Positions 45,606 through 56,644 of a DNA stretch of 64,000 bases are shown here, one piece after another. This DNA is from Ariolimax columbianus (Eukaryota > Mollusca > Gastropoda > Stylommatophora > Arionidae), in NCBI GenBank assembly GCA_036924085.1, contig JAVGWX010000005.1, forward strand, positions 97,468,672 to 97,532,671. The letters are read 5' to 3'. The notes beneath the pieces were generated by a model. That model saw nothing but the letters and a program-made list of their open reading frames with translations, was not told the origin of the DNA and made no database searches. The number at the start of each line of letters is the position of its first letter. The first letter of the stretch is position 1. The position numbers and the translations under genes were made by a program.

Positions 45606-46140
45606 AGTCTGTCCCATGCGTCTCCCATCATAAACCTATTATTCTGACTTTTCTTATCACCACACATTTTAACCTTTAAATAGCCACATCATTTTCTATC
45701 ATAAACTTGACAGTCTGTCCCATGCGTCTCCCATCATAAACTTATTATTCTGACTTTTCTTATCACCACACATTTTAACCTTAAAATAGCCACATCATTT
45801 TCTATCATAAACTTGACAGTCTGTCCCATGCGTCTCCCATCATAAACTTATTATTCTGACTTTTCTTATCACCACACATTTTAACCTTTAAATAACCACA
45901 TCATTTTCTATCATAAACTTGACAGTTTGTCCCATGCGTCTCCCATCATAAACTTATTATTCTGACTTTTCTTATCACCACACATTTTAACCTTTAAATA
46001 ACCACATCATTTTCTATCATAAACTTGACAGCCTGTCCCATGCGTCTCCCATCATAAACTTGACAGTCTGTCTTAGGCTTCCCTTGTCGCCCCAAAGTTT
46101 GTCCCTCAAATAACCCCAACAATTTCCATCATAAACTTGT
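45606..46140. repeat. 106-bp tandem array containing the 35-bp unit
   Basis: GTCCCATGCGTCTCCCATCA starts at 45611, 45717, 45823, 45929 and 46035, exactly 106 bp apart. Each unit joins a copy of the 35-bp motif to about 71 bp of new text (TATTCTGACTTTTCTTATCA, CACACATTTTAACCTT and CCACATCATTTTCTATCA). Confidence 0.92.
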
Positions 46141-48485
46141 CAGTCTGCCTCTGTTTTGTCTAATCACCATACAGTTTATTCTTCAAATAGGTTGAAAAAG
46201 GCCATACTGTTACTCTGCTACTTTCATGGAGTCGATATAATGAAAGAACATGTCATTCAGTTTGTCTATTCTCTACAAGCTTGCACATGTTTGCGTATCT
46301 TAATTTTAATTTGTTGAACAGATAGTGTCTGGAGTCTGCAATGTCCGGTTCTCATTCTGAACACTTGATCTAACAGAATGCATACTTAGTCGAAACCATC
46401 CAAATCTATTTTAAGAAGTTCAAAGTTCAGAGTTCGCTAAGTCCAATCAATACATCGGCAGAAGCGACGTCATATTACTAAATTTAGCTGAGGTGCTGTG
46501 CGAAGATGTGCCTGGAGTACGGCAAACATTTCATGAAACTAACAGGTGAGAACCTGTTGACGGCTTTCACGAGTGACACGGGAATTCAGATCACGAAGCG
46601 ACCAAGTGACCTCATTTATAGCACAAGTAGTGGACAATCCTGTACTATCTGGAAGTTTAATACAATTTATTGGCGTGTCCCGAATTCAATGAATATGATC
46701 CATTGCAACGTTCAAGTCAGTCATGTCCTAAAAGTCGACTACGGAAAGTTATGCGTGGTTCTAGCTACTGAAAACGTAAAGGTAAAGGTCAGTCTCATTG
46801 CAACAATTGCCATCTGGGAGGAAGATAACTCTTCACGTACTAATTCGCAGTCTATGTGAAGTGAGAGGGTGAGTTATTTCCCTGCTGTTTTTGCCTTCCC
46901 CAACTCATACGTCAGGTACCCATTTACAGCTGGGTAGACTGGAGGAGAGGTCGCACCAGACACGAACCACGGCCCGGATTTGTTATGTTCGTCCGTGATC
47001 TCGAAACCCTAACACGCTGTAATCCAGTCTAGTAAGTCAGCTGACTGTCGACAATGCTACACGTCCCACACTAGTCACTACGTGAAGTTAAACAGCTCCC
47101 ACGGTACGAATGTTTGACTACAGGACTTCGGTAAAGGGCTCATCTATAATGGTAGCCGTGTGCTCCCATTGGAGCGAAAATGTGAATCATTAACCAAAGT
47201 ATTACACGGAGAGTAAATGTTAGGACCACTGTAACTTTCTAAGTAGGTCACAAGGAAGGCGAAAGTTGGTTGTGCATATAGCTAGCAAAATAATAACATA
47301 AAAGCTGATGAGGGCTTCGTGTAGATCGTAGTGGTTAGTGGCACGACTCATAAATCAAATCTGTACGTGTTTGGATTCATGAACAAGCAACGTCGTACCA
47401 CTTTTGGTGGAGTTTGTATTTATGTGTACTGAAGTAGGATGCACTGGACCTTAAGGCGCAAAACACCGTACAACGCACTCCACCTTAGATAACTGCGAAC
47501 GAAAAAACAAACAAATTAAATACAAAATCAAATCAAATGAAAGGTGATATCAAACTTTATTCCTACTGAAGCCAGCACTGCCAAACAAAGTGTGCTTAGC
47601 GCCGGTGTCATTCAAACGACCTGACAGGTGGCTATTCATCCTTCAAAAGGTGTAGAAATGAAACCAATAAAAAAACAAGAAACGAGGCAGATGAAGAAGA
47701 GGGTACAAGACCAATCCCATATAAAACATGGCTGTTATGTTAGAAACTAGGCCTACGTGCAAACAAAAGTTGTAAACAATAGACTAGTAACGATTCAGAA
47801 ATGTCCTTTATCACTACCGTGCCAGGATATTCATTGTCATGTGTCTAATGACGTCATTAGATAATGTACTCATGTGACACGTTATAAATAACCTCTAAAC
47901 AACTCTTCGCAGTGATTTATCTCATTTTATGAAATGGCTTCTATCTGCTTCGTGACTAAACAGGTTGTATGAACACGGGAGGGTAACTACAGACAGCTGG
48001 AAATTTAACACTTCTGGTGTGTGATCCGACTTTTGGGTCACATTAAGTCCGTCTTCGGTTTCTTTAACTTAATTGTCCATTCATTAACTGCATTTATTAA
48101 AGTATAGGCCCGACACTGTAAATTGTCAATCCTAAATAGCTTACCGTTCCAGTGATTTGTTCCGCGAATGGGGAGCAAATAGTACTTACCCTGTAAACCT
48201 TCTAGAATTTTCCAAGAGACGACTGCGGAGAATTGGGCATTGGTTCTGCTACCTCACGCTTTTGAAATCTGAAGTCACAAAACCTGCAAACAATATGGAG
48301 AAGTCAACTAAAACTTACAATTCAACAATCCAATACATACAAATATCCTCTTCAACAAGAGTTAATGATGAACTGCAGAGAAATTCGCAAAAATATGGAA
48401 CGATGGTTTAGCTGTTTGCGTCCAGGTGAACTACCACATTTGGTAGATGGAATGTTCGTGCAATGTAGGAAGAGAGAACTGTTCA
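46141..48485. other. Unassigned region with a possible degenerate SINE
   Basis: I recognise no gene. A 117-codon plus-strand frame (46506-46859) has no known motif and no supporting context. At about 46880-47030, GGTACCCATTTACAGCTGGG and TAGACTGGAGG, followed by CACGAACCACGG, resembles a short interspersed repeat I associate with mollusc genomes. That is from memory and not verified. Confidence 0.35.
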
Positions 48486-48489
48486 TTTA

Positions 48490-49317
48490 ATCGTGGAGAT
48501 GAGAAACTTCAAATCTGATATCTGGAAGCTGACAAGGAAGGTGAAAGTGTACATACGGTCGTAGAGATGAGAAACTCAAAATCTGATGTCTGGAAGCTGA
48601 CAAGGAAGGTGAAAGTGTACATACGGTCGTAGAGATGAGAAACTCCAAATCTGATGTCTGGAAGCTGACAAGGAAGGTGAAAGTGTACATACGGTCGTAG
48701 AGATGAGAAACTCCAAATCTGATGTCTGGAAGCTGACAAGGAAGGTGAAAGTGTACATACGGTCGTAGAGATGAGAAACTCAAAATCTGATGTCTGGAAG
48801 CTGACAAGGAAGGTGAAAGTGTACATACGGTCGTAGAGATGAGAAACTCAAAATCTGATGTCTGGAAGCTGACAAGGAAGGTGAAAGTGTACATACGGTC
48901 GTAGAGATGAGAAACTCCAAATCTGATGTCCGGAAGCTGACAAGGAAGGTGAAAGTGTACATACGGTCGTAGAGATGAGAAACTCCAAATCTGATGTCCG
49001 GAAGCTGACAAGGAAGGTGAAAGTGTACATACGGTCGTAGAGATGAGAAACTCCAAATCTGATGTCTGGAAGCTGACAAGGAAGGTGAAAGTGTACATAC
49101 GGTCGTAGAGATGAGAAACTCCAAATCTGATGTCTGGAAGCTGACAAGGAAGGTGAAAGTGTACATACGGTCGTAGAGATGAGAAACTCCAAATCTGATG
49201 TCCGGAAGCTGACAAGGAAGGTGAAAGTGTACATACGGTCGTAGAGATGAGAAACTCCAAATCTGATGTCTGGAAGCTGACAAGGAAGGTGAAAGTGTAC
49301 ATACGGACGTAGAGATT
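48490..49317. repeat. 68-bp minisatellite, about 12 units
   Basis: GTGAAAGTGTACATACGGTC recurs every 68 bp (48541, 48609, 48677 and onward). Units continue with GTAGAGATGAGAAACTCCAA, ATCTGATGTCTGGAAGCTGA and CAAGGAAG. Only a few positions vary (CTCAAA/CTCCAA, GTCTGG/GTCCGG). Three periods make 68 codons, so minus-strand frames stay open for up to 292 codons. Confidence 0.94.
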
Positions 49318-49360
49318 AGAAACTTTAACTTGGGAGTGGGAGTTTGAGAACGAACGCAGA
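49318..49360 (+). mobile_element. LINE 3'-end micro-fragment
   Basis: TTGGGAGTGGGAGTTTGAGAACGAACG matches the last bases of the LINE 3' ends at 2630 and 28.3 kb (reverse complement of CGTTCTCAA..CTCCCGCTACCA). It directly follows the 68-bp array. Confidence 0.4.
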
Positions 49361-49599
49361 AACATATCGCATTTTACACATACCTTACAATAACACTATC
49401 ACAACCGACTTCTTGGGTTCCGCTCACGAGACACTAGCTGCTTAGTCCTCCTTTGTCACTGTTTTCATGGTGTTTCTTGTTACGTCAAAGGTGTTCCTTG
49501 CCCTTCTACAGAACCATTGGTTATAACAAATCTTGTGTTAATGCAAGACATAGCAATTGAGGTCGAAGTATGTGCGGCAGAAAGGATAATAACAGCATT

Positions 49600-50250
49600 A
49601 TTCCCCCATCCACTCATCTATAATCCATCCAACAATTCATCCAACCATGTGACATTACGTCCATCATTTCATCCATATATTCATCGGTGTGTTTGTCCAT
49701 GCATTCATCTATCCTTCCATTAAACGTTTATACATGCATCCATCATCAAACTATCTATCATCCATGCATCCATCATCAAACTATCTATCATCCATGCATC
49801 CATCATCAAACTATCTATCATCCATGCATCCATCATCAAACTATCTATCATCCATGCATCCATCATCAAACTATCTATCATCAATACACTCATTTTACCG
49901 TCCATACCGACATTAATGAATCCTTTCCACTGTTCAAAATCCATCATTTAATCCACCCGTAATCCATGCACTCATCACACATCCATCAGTCCTTTCATCA
50001 ATAATCGATCCCTACAATATCAACCCATTCATCCATAAAACCATCCATCCATGGAACCATTCATCCTGTAATCCATTAATCAAATCTCCCATTCGCACAT
50101 TAATTAATCCATTCATCATCTTCAATTCATCAAAACATCCATCCATCAATCCACCCATTCATCTTGCCATCCATCATCAATTCTTTCATCCATTCGACTT
50201 TACATCTCCAGAATCGGTTTGGACCAGTCGTTTTCCATCTATTAATCCAT
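49600..50250. repeat. CATC-rich tract with a 30-bp minisatellite core
   Basis: From 49735 to 49885 five units read CATCATCAAACTATCTATCA followed by TCCATGCATC. The flanks are loosely built of CATCCATC and TTCATCCA. A short (GATT)n follows at about 50480-50500. Confidence 0.88.
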
Positions 50251-50889
50251 CTATCATCCATTCAAATGAAGCTTTGACTGTTTAATGGAAGTTTATTCAG
50301 TTTGTCCCTGCTTTCTCTATTTAACCGATACTTGTATTGGTTTTAGACCTCTATGGCAGTGTCGACAGCCTCAGGATGACTGCTGCTTTCTTCGAACAAA
50401 TTCGTATTGGTTTTTTTTTCTTTGTGTGTTGATTTGTACATCTGATTATCTACGGACAGTATTTGACGGAAATATAGATTGATTGATTGATTGATTGATG
50501 AACTTATTCACTACAAATGAAGCACATGTATTGCACCACAGCTCGTATATTTATAGAAGCAAGCATGTATCCAAGTATTCCCAAGTGCGAATTCAGTAGG
50601 AGTAGTTTTATATAATGAGCCTGCTACATTCAAGCATATCCCTCTTTAGTTGATTTTTAAGACAAGATTGAAAGGTTATAGTGGGCCTAGCCTTTTCAAC
50701 ACGGATACCACTCTGGTCCTCATCTGACGGTGAGGGTCTCAGCTCGACATCTGTCCGTGAGGGTCTCAGGTCGATATCTGACGGTGACAGAATACCCTGG
50801 ACAGAGAGATAAAGAAAGACAAATATTGACATTCGGCAAAAGTTGAGCATAGAGGAGAACTGGTTTATCAATTCCATTTTCCATACAGA
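50251..50889. other. Unassigned sequence
   Basis: No gene recognised. At 50725-50785 a short imperfect duplication (GTGAGGGTCTCAGCTCGACATCTG, in pieces, and a similar copy) is visible. Confidence 0.35.
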
Positions 50890-51092
50890 CCACTGTGAGT
50901 ACAAATAACATATCATCTATTGACCGGGTGCAGAATCAAGCTCTCAGGCTAATTTGTGGGGGGATGAGATCAACACCTACAGTGGCGTGCGAGATAGAGG
51001 CCAACATAGAACCGCTAAATATCAGGAGAAAAGGGGCACTGACTGAAGCGGTAAAGAGATACAAGAGACCAAATAATGACCATGCAATTAGG
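50890..51092 (+). pseudogene. LINE fragment, interrupted by the 51-55 kb LINE
   Basis: The plus strand reads SSIDRVQNQALRLICGGMRS, then TPTVACEIEANIEPLNIRRK and ALTEAVKRYKR. This matches the region after the reverse transcriptase, and the minus-strand element has an equivalent block (VSKLQNQAMKIITGGMKSTP). It is the opposite orientation and a related but different LINE. It ends abruptly where the (GAA)n tail of the minus-strand LINE begins, so the latter probably inserted into it. Confidence 0.65.
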
Positions 51093-54000
51093 GTTCTTCT
51101 TCTTCTTCTTCTGCGTACGCAGTCAGACAGTAACCATTATTTTTTTCGAAAAAAGCGGCGGTCATCCTGAGGCTGTCGCCACTGCCATAGAGCTTGTCTT
51201 GCAGTTCCACTGGTGATGGCCACATCTGCTCTCTCTGATCCTCGTATGTCGGGCAGTTCTGCAGCAGATGTTCAGCGGTCATTTTACCAGTACCGCACGG
51301 GCATTCGTCGGTACACCCTATCTTCAATTTGTTGAATAGGTGGTACCTCAGTCTATTGTGGCCAGTGCGATGTCTGAAGACAACGACCTGCTCTCTTCGG
51401 TTCAACTGGTAATAGGCATCGTTTTTGGTGTAACCAGTATGTTCGGTTTCCCATTTGGTCATGTATCTGGCTTTGATAAGCCGTTTTGACTCTTCGTACG
51501 TCATACTGGTATCTGTTTGTGGTAGTCTTGCACCTTCTTTTGCCAGTCTGTCTGCCTCCTCGTTGCCTTGGATGTTGCAATGTTATGGGACCCACTGTAC
51601 CACTACCCTTTTTGGTGCGGACTGCTGGCACAGTTTGCAGAGTGCTGCTCTTAAGTCATTAAGCTCAGTGTTTTTCTGGCTTTTTAGCGCTGTGACTACG
51701 GCGAGAGCATCTGTAAGCAGGACTATATGGCTTTCATTTTCACTGTGTGTGACCATTTCTTCCACTGCCGCCCTCAGTGCCTCTGCCTCCGCTCTGAAAT
51801 TGCTTGTGTACTTACCAGTAGCGAATGACAGTGCTATTTTTCTGCCATTTGGTAGGTTCAGGAATGCTTCTGCCCCTCCGTTCTGTGTTGTGTTTGTTAC
51901 AGAACCGTCGGTGTATGCATGGGTCCAGTCCATGCTTGGGTAGCTTTTCGTTATGAAGCTTAGGGTAGTATCTCTCCTTTCTTTTTCAGTCTGGCAGTTT
52001 TTGTTTGCAATACCTGGTATATTTTCTACCACCTCTGGAAATATATCCTGCCTCCAGGTAGGTTTTCGTACAGTAGTGATGGGTTTTGGTGTTGTTAGTG
52101 CGTTTATGGGATCTTCGTGCATCTTTGCTTTGGCTATTTCTGCAAAGTTTCTCCGCTTTAGTTTCCCATTTCCCAAATTGTTTAGTCTCTGGTGCATTGG
52201 ATGGTCGGTCAGTCTTCGGAGCTTCTCTGACTGCAGCTGGGCTCTGCAGTCTCATCTATCGGTCATGGATTGCAGTTTTGTAATCTTTTCAAGTTCTACA
52301 ATTGGCGTTGACTTCATGCCACCTGTTATAATTTTCATGGCTTGGTTTTGAAGTTTGCTAACTTTATCGAAGTTCGCCTTCGCTGCTGTTGTCCATGCCG
52401 CAATGCCATACTCGAGAACTGGTCTCACTCTTCCAGTGTACAGTTTCTTTAGTATGCCTTCGTCTGCTCCCCAGCTTGTGCCAGCAAGTTTCCTCATGAT
52501 TGCCATTCTTTCTCTGGCTTTCATTCGGTTTCTCTCAATCTGATTGTTCCATGTCATGCGCTGATCAAATGTGACTCCCAGATAGGTTGGGTTGTCGTTT
52601 GGCTGCAGGAATTTGCCATTTAGACCTCATTTGGTACTTTGGGGTTTTAATGAAAGCGAGAATATTGTGCATGTGGTTTTCTCCCCGTTTATTTTGACCA
52701 GCCATGAGTTCGCCCACTCTTTCAGCGATGTTAGGGCCGTCTGCATCTGATTTCTTGCTATGGTGAGATTCTTTTCAGAGGTCCACATAGCCAGATCGTC
52801 TGCAAACATTGAGCTATGGACTCTTCTTGGTATATTCTCTGTAATATCGTTTATATATACCAGGAAGAGTGTGGGTGACAGTACTCCCCCTTGGGGTACT
52901 CCCTGCTCGAGTGTCACCTTTTTGCTCATCTGCCCTTGTACTTGGACTCTGGCCGTTCTTTGTTTGAGGTAGTGGTTGATCCACTTGTACATTTTCCCAC
53001 AAACATCACTTCTTCTTAGCTTGACTCTAAGTCCATCTTTCCAGACTTTGTCAAATGCCTTTTCCAGATCCACCCAAACAGCTACTGTGTGTTTCTGTGC
53101 CTGGTAGGCATCTTCTATCTCCTGGGCTATGAGGATGACCTGGTCCTCAGTGGATCTGTGCTGTCTAAAGCCGGCTTGCTGTGGAATTAGTATTCGTTTT
53201 TCTTCCAGATGCCACATCAGTCTTGTGTTTATCATCCGTTCCATCAACTTGCCGACACATCTCAGTAGGCTTATGGGCCTGTATCCATTTGGATATGTTT
53301 TGTCCTTTCCTGTTTTTGGTACTGGTACCAGTACTGCGTCTTTCCATGCCTGTGGTACAATTCCCCTTTTCCAGCTTTGGTTCAGGACCGATAGCAGTTT
53401 CCTCTTCGCTGTTTGGCCCAGCCCCATCAGCATTTCGTTTGTTATTCCGTCTTTTCCGGGAGATTTCCTTTTCTTTAGTGTTCTCATAGCCTCTTCCATT
53501 TCGCGCATTGTTAATTTGGCCATCATGTGCTCTTCAGGTGCCGTATTCATGTTTTCGTGCCCCTTTACCTCTTCGCTAATGTCTGTATGCTTATCTGCAG
53601 GGACCTCGATGTGATTTGCTCTGGCATAGTGATCGACAAAGGCGTTTGCGGCTTTCTTACCTGTGATCAGGTTCTCGCCTTGCTTGATAGTAATTTGTTT
53701 ATTTGACGGGGTTTCGTCGTTCATGGCTCTGACTAGCTTCCATAGCTTGTTCCCGTCTTTGTCCAGGTTTAGACTTTCCGTTTTATTTTTCCAGCTTTCT
53801 CTTGCTGTTTGCTTGAGAGTGTGTTTATACTTCGCCGTGGCGGCATTGAGGGCGATGTTTGCCTCCATGGATTTTTCTCGCTCTGCCATGTTCCTAGCAT
53901 TTGTTACTGCATCTTCCACTTTCTGAAACTCATCATTCCTAGCTCCTCTTGGGATGGTTTCAGTGGCGGCTTGCATTATTGCCTTGCTTAGGCTCTCCAC

Positions 54001-55011
54001 CATGGGCTTCATTTTGGTGTTTCGTGTGTTGATGGTTTCACACAGCCCATCTGTCAGGATTGCAAATCTGTCCCAGTCGGCTCGTTTGTAATTCCAACGT
54101 GGGAGCGGTTTTGTTTCCTGTGGGCCTACTTCCATGTCAATGGTTAGCCTGATCGGCCTGTGGTCGCTACCTGCCAGTTGGTTTAGCACCTGGCGGTCTA
54201 TTTTATGGTGTATGTCCTGTGTGGAGAAGGCCAAATCTGGAGTCGAGGTGGTATGCCATGTTCTTGAATAGAAGCTAGGGCTATCCTCCGGCCTATTGAT
54301 TAGGGAGAGATTTGCATCTATCTCCCAATCTTCCACTTCGTCACCTCTGCTGTCTGTGTCAGAGTATCCCCATCTCTCCGAGTGGCTGTTGAAATCTCCA
54401 ACTACTATGCAGTTGGAGTCTCTGACCTCCATACTCGAGAGCGATAGGTCTCTATTTGGTGGTCCGTACAGATTGAAAATGCGGAGCTTCGTCTCTTGAG
54501 CCATTATGTCAACTCCTACAATTTCTGCTTGTCCGGTGTGATTGACAGATACCGCGCTACTCGGTATGCAGTTTCTGGTCAGTATCAGGACCCCTCCTTT
54601 GCGGCCTTCTCTATCTAGACGGAAGGTCTGGTATCCTCTGATTGAGAATTTATGATTATTGTTGAGGTGCGTTTCCTGGATACATGCCACGTCAATCTTA
54701 CCTTCATGCAGGTGATGTGTTAGGGAAAGTTTTTTGTTAATGACTCCCTCCGCATTCCACTGTAGTATTTTGAGGGTCTTGAGGTTTTGGTCAATAGAAG
54801 TTGCCCCATAGCCATGTGCCTTGACTCCACGACACATGGGTGGGTGACCACCAGTAGTCAAGGGTGGGCCCCTTCGAGGCGTGAGGCCCGGCACTATCGT
54901 TGCCTGGCGGGACTCCGCAGGATGAGCGCCATGCGTTTTTCTAGTCGGTTGTTCTGTCATCATGCTGCGATTTACGTTGCACTGTTTTGTTAGGCTTGCG
55001 GCCCCGTGCAT
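51088..55011 (-). pseudogene. Near-complete LINE ORF2: endonuclease, reverse transcriptase, RNase H
   Basis: One minus-strand frame runs about 1,308 codons with only three stops: TGA at 52627, TGA at 52252 and TAA at 51583. Residues 80-290 form an APE-type endonuclease, with ILQWNAEG, IQETHL, LYGPPN, VGDFNSHS and GSDHRPI. The reverse transcriptase (about 500-770) has SPGKDGIT, YRPISLL, VWVDLEKAFDKVW, GVPQGGVLSPTLF and FADD at 52795-52806. RNase H has AYTDGS (about 51909), FRAEAEAL, LLTDALAVV and GNEEADRLA, so all four catalytic acids remain. A C-terminal CPCGTGKMTAEHLLQNCP zinc-type motif follows. The frame ends in a GAA repeat, the probable element tail. Domain order fits an I-superfamily LINE acting by target-primed reverse transcription. 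No ORF1 (gag-like) was recognised upstream. The low decay suggests a fairly recent insertion. Confidence 0.92.
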
Positions 55012-55799
55012 CCGATTTCAACAGGCGTTTCTGTAGGGATGCCCTCCTTAGCCTTTGGCTGTCCCCAGCCTATCTGCAAGGCAACAGTTGTTTATGATCA
55101 GAGTTGTCTCTCTTATGGAAGTTGTCTTACCAGACTATCGAGTCTTCACTACTCGTGTCTATAGGGTGCAATGATGATATGTGAGATGATATATGAGATG
55201 GACTGGTTTACCCGGAAGAGAGGCAGTCCAGTGTGTCTGTATCCCAGGATCGTCACGTCCTGCCAGAAACGTAGCATTTGCATGTGAGTGGGGTATCTCT
55301 TTCGCCCTTTATTTTCTTGGCTTCTATGCAGAGATGGTACGCCTAGCATTCCCCGCCACCTGGGGTGTTGACACAGTGGGGCAGGTGTGCAATGTCCGCT
55401 GGTCTGCATCTCTTCTGCGTCCAGCATGATAGTTATATGGCTGATAACGTACAGAGGTAGATATCGTAGCCGAAGTGCATTTAGCCAGAGGACAAGCCTG
55501 GTAATGTCACAGAGATGTTGTTCGCCTGGTGTGCGGACAGCTCTCATGGTCATTGGTTGAGTCTCGACAGTTCACAGTGAGGTGGCTACTCTACTGTTTT
55601 CGACACCCCGACCAGGTACTAAGTCTTATGTTGGTGGTTTCGCACCACATCGCCATATAAGGTGAGTATCAAGCAGTTGTCCGACCGCTTTGATCGGCGG
55701 ACGGCAAGGACCTCTTACTGCGGCTCTACCGGATAGGGCTGGGGCGCAAGCCCCAGGTCCCGAGCATGTAGGAGCCTCCCATTGCAGTGGTGCTGAGAT
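55012..55799. other. Unassigned spacer between LINE and rDNA fragment
   Basis: This could hold the LINE 5' UTR or a degenerate ORF1. No zinc-knuckle motif is visible on the minus strand. The 134-codon frame at 55149-55553 (minus) has no known domain. Sequence near 55690-55790 is GC-rich and may already be rDNA-related. Confidence 0.4.
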
Positions 55800-56013
55800 T
55801 TTGGGCGGGATTGCGGCTTACAAGGGTTCGGCCGTAATCCCCCACATGGTAGCCTCGCGCCATTGGCTTATCAGCCTGGTACGTGAACGAAAGTGTCTGC
55901 GGCTCCTCTCGTTATGAGCTGGTTTTCCGAAGCAACGCCCTGTCATTAGTAGGGTAAAACTGACCTGTCTTCAGATGGTCTATTTCCAGCACCCGTTCAC
56001 TATTTGGCCAGAC
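55800..56013 (-). pseudogene. Diverged 28S rRNA 3'-region fragment
   Basis: The plus strand carries GTAATCCCCCACATGGTAGC, CGCCATTGGCTTATCAGCC, CGGCTCCTCTCGTTATGAGC and TTAGTAGGGTAAAACTGACC. These match the reverse complement of the conserved 3' part of animal 28S rRNA (including CCTCTCGTACTGAGCAGG and CAGTAGGGTAAAACTAACCT). Changes fall in invariant positions, so this is a pseudogene fragment. It lies in the orientation expected downstream of 18S on the minus strand, but ITS1, 5.8S, ITS2 and most of 28S are missing between. Confidence 0.75.
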
Positions 56014-56169
56014 GAATTTATTGAGGGCTTTTGTTTGTCAATGACCAGGTATTTGAAATCTGCGGTTTCTGCGGAGTTAAACACGATATCCGTAGCGTTC
56101 TTTCATTAGAGTGTTAGAGAGCTGACTTGTCTTCCATGAGTCTAATACCAGCGTACGTTCTTTCTTAGA

Positions 56170-56241
56170 CCCAACGGTAGTGCTCTCGATTTTCCAGTCG
56201 TTCTACAGTATTGGCGTGTTCAGTCAAATTAAGCCACAGGT

Positions 56242-56277
<36 letters not shown>

Positions 56278-56567
56278 GCGAGACAATCAAGTTACTTAGA
56301 TGGTAGCCCCCAGATTTTCGAGGGTCTAATTCCAGCACATGTTCACTATTAGACCCCACGAAGTCATTCTACAGTATTGGCGTGTTAAGTTGATTTAAGC
56401 CTCACGCTCCACTCCTGATAGTGCTCTTCCGTCAATTCCTTTGTCAGAACACTGGATGCAGACCAACCGAGCCACAGGGGGCATAACCCCAGATTTCTGA
56501 GGGTCTAAATCCAGCACCAGTTCCATATTAGACCCCAGAAAAGTGGTCTCGGCATGTCAATCATTTC
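56170..56567 (-). repeat. Tandem chimeric 28S/18S rDNA units
   Basis: Two degenerate units precede the intact 18S junction. Each joins a 28S-like piece (GGGTCTAATTCCAGCACATG near 56321; GGGTCTAAATCCAGCACCAG near 56500) to an 18S piece containing GTGTTNAGTCAAATTAAGCC and CTTCCGTCAATTCCTTT. The 18S piece occurs at about 56216, 56382 and 56578; the last is continuous with the long 18S. The spacing is 166-196 bp. The 28S piece matches the reverse complement of the GGTCTAAACCCAGCTCACGT region. Confidence 0.75.
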
Positions 56568-56599
56568 AGTGTTGGCCGTGTTGAGTCAAATTAAGCCGC

Positions 56600-56644
<45 letters not shown>

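Noticed and set aside
46506..46859. 117-codon plus-strand frame as a host gene or exon.
   Set aside because: No recognised domain, no splice or homology support, and the length is within chance expectation. Left unassigned.
48487..49365. 292-codon minus-strand repeat protein.
   Set aside because: It is read through a 68-bp satellite in three phases; overlapping frames of the same peptide words appear, which is expected of a satellite and not of a gene.
51088..56013. The 51-55 kb LINE as an rDNA-specific R-type element.
   Set aside because: It is an RNase H-bearing I-type element whose 3' end sits in another LINE, not in 28S. Its nearness to rDNA is a single observation.
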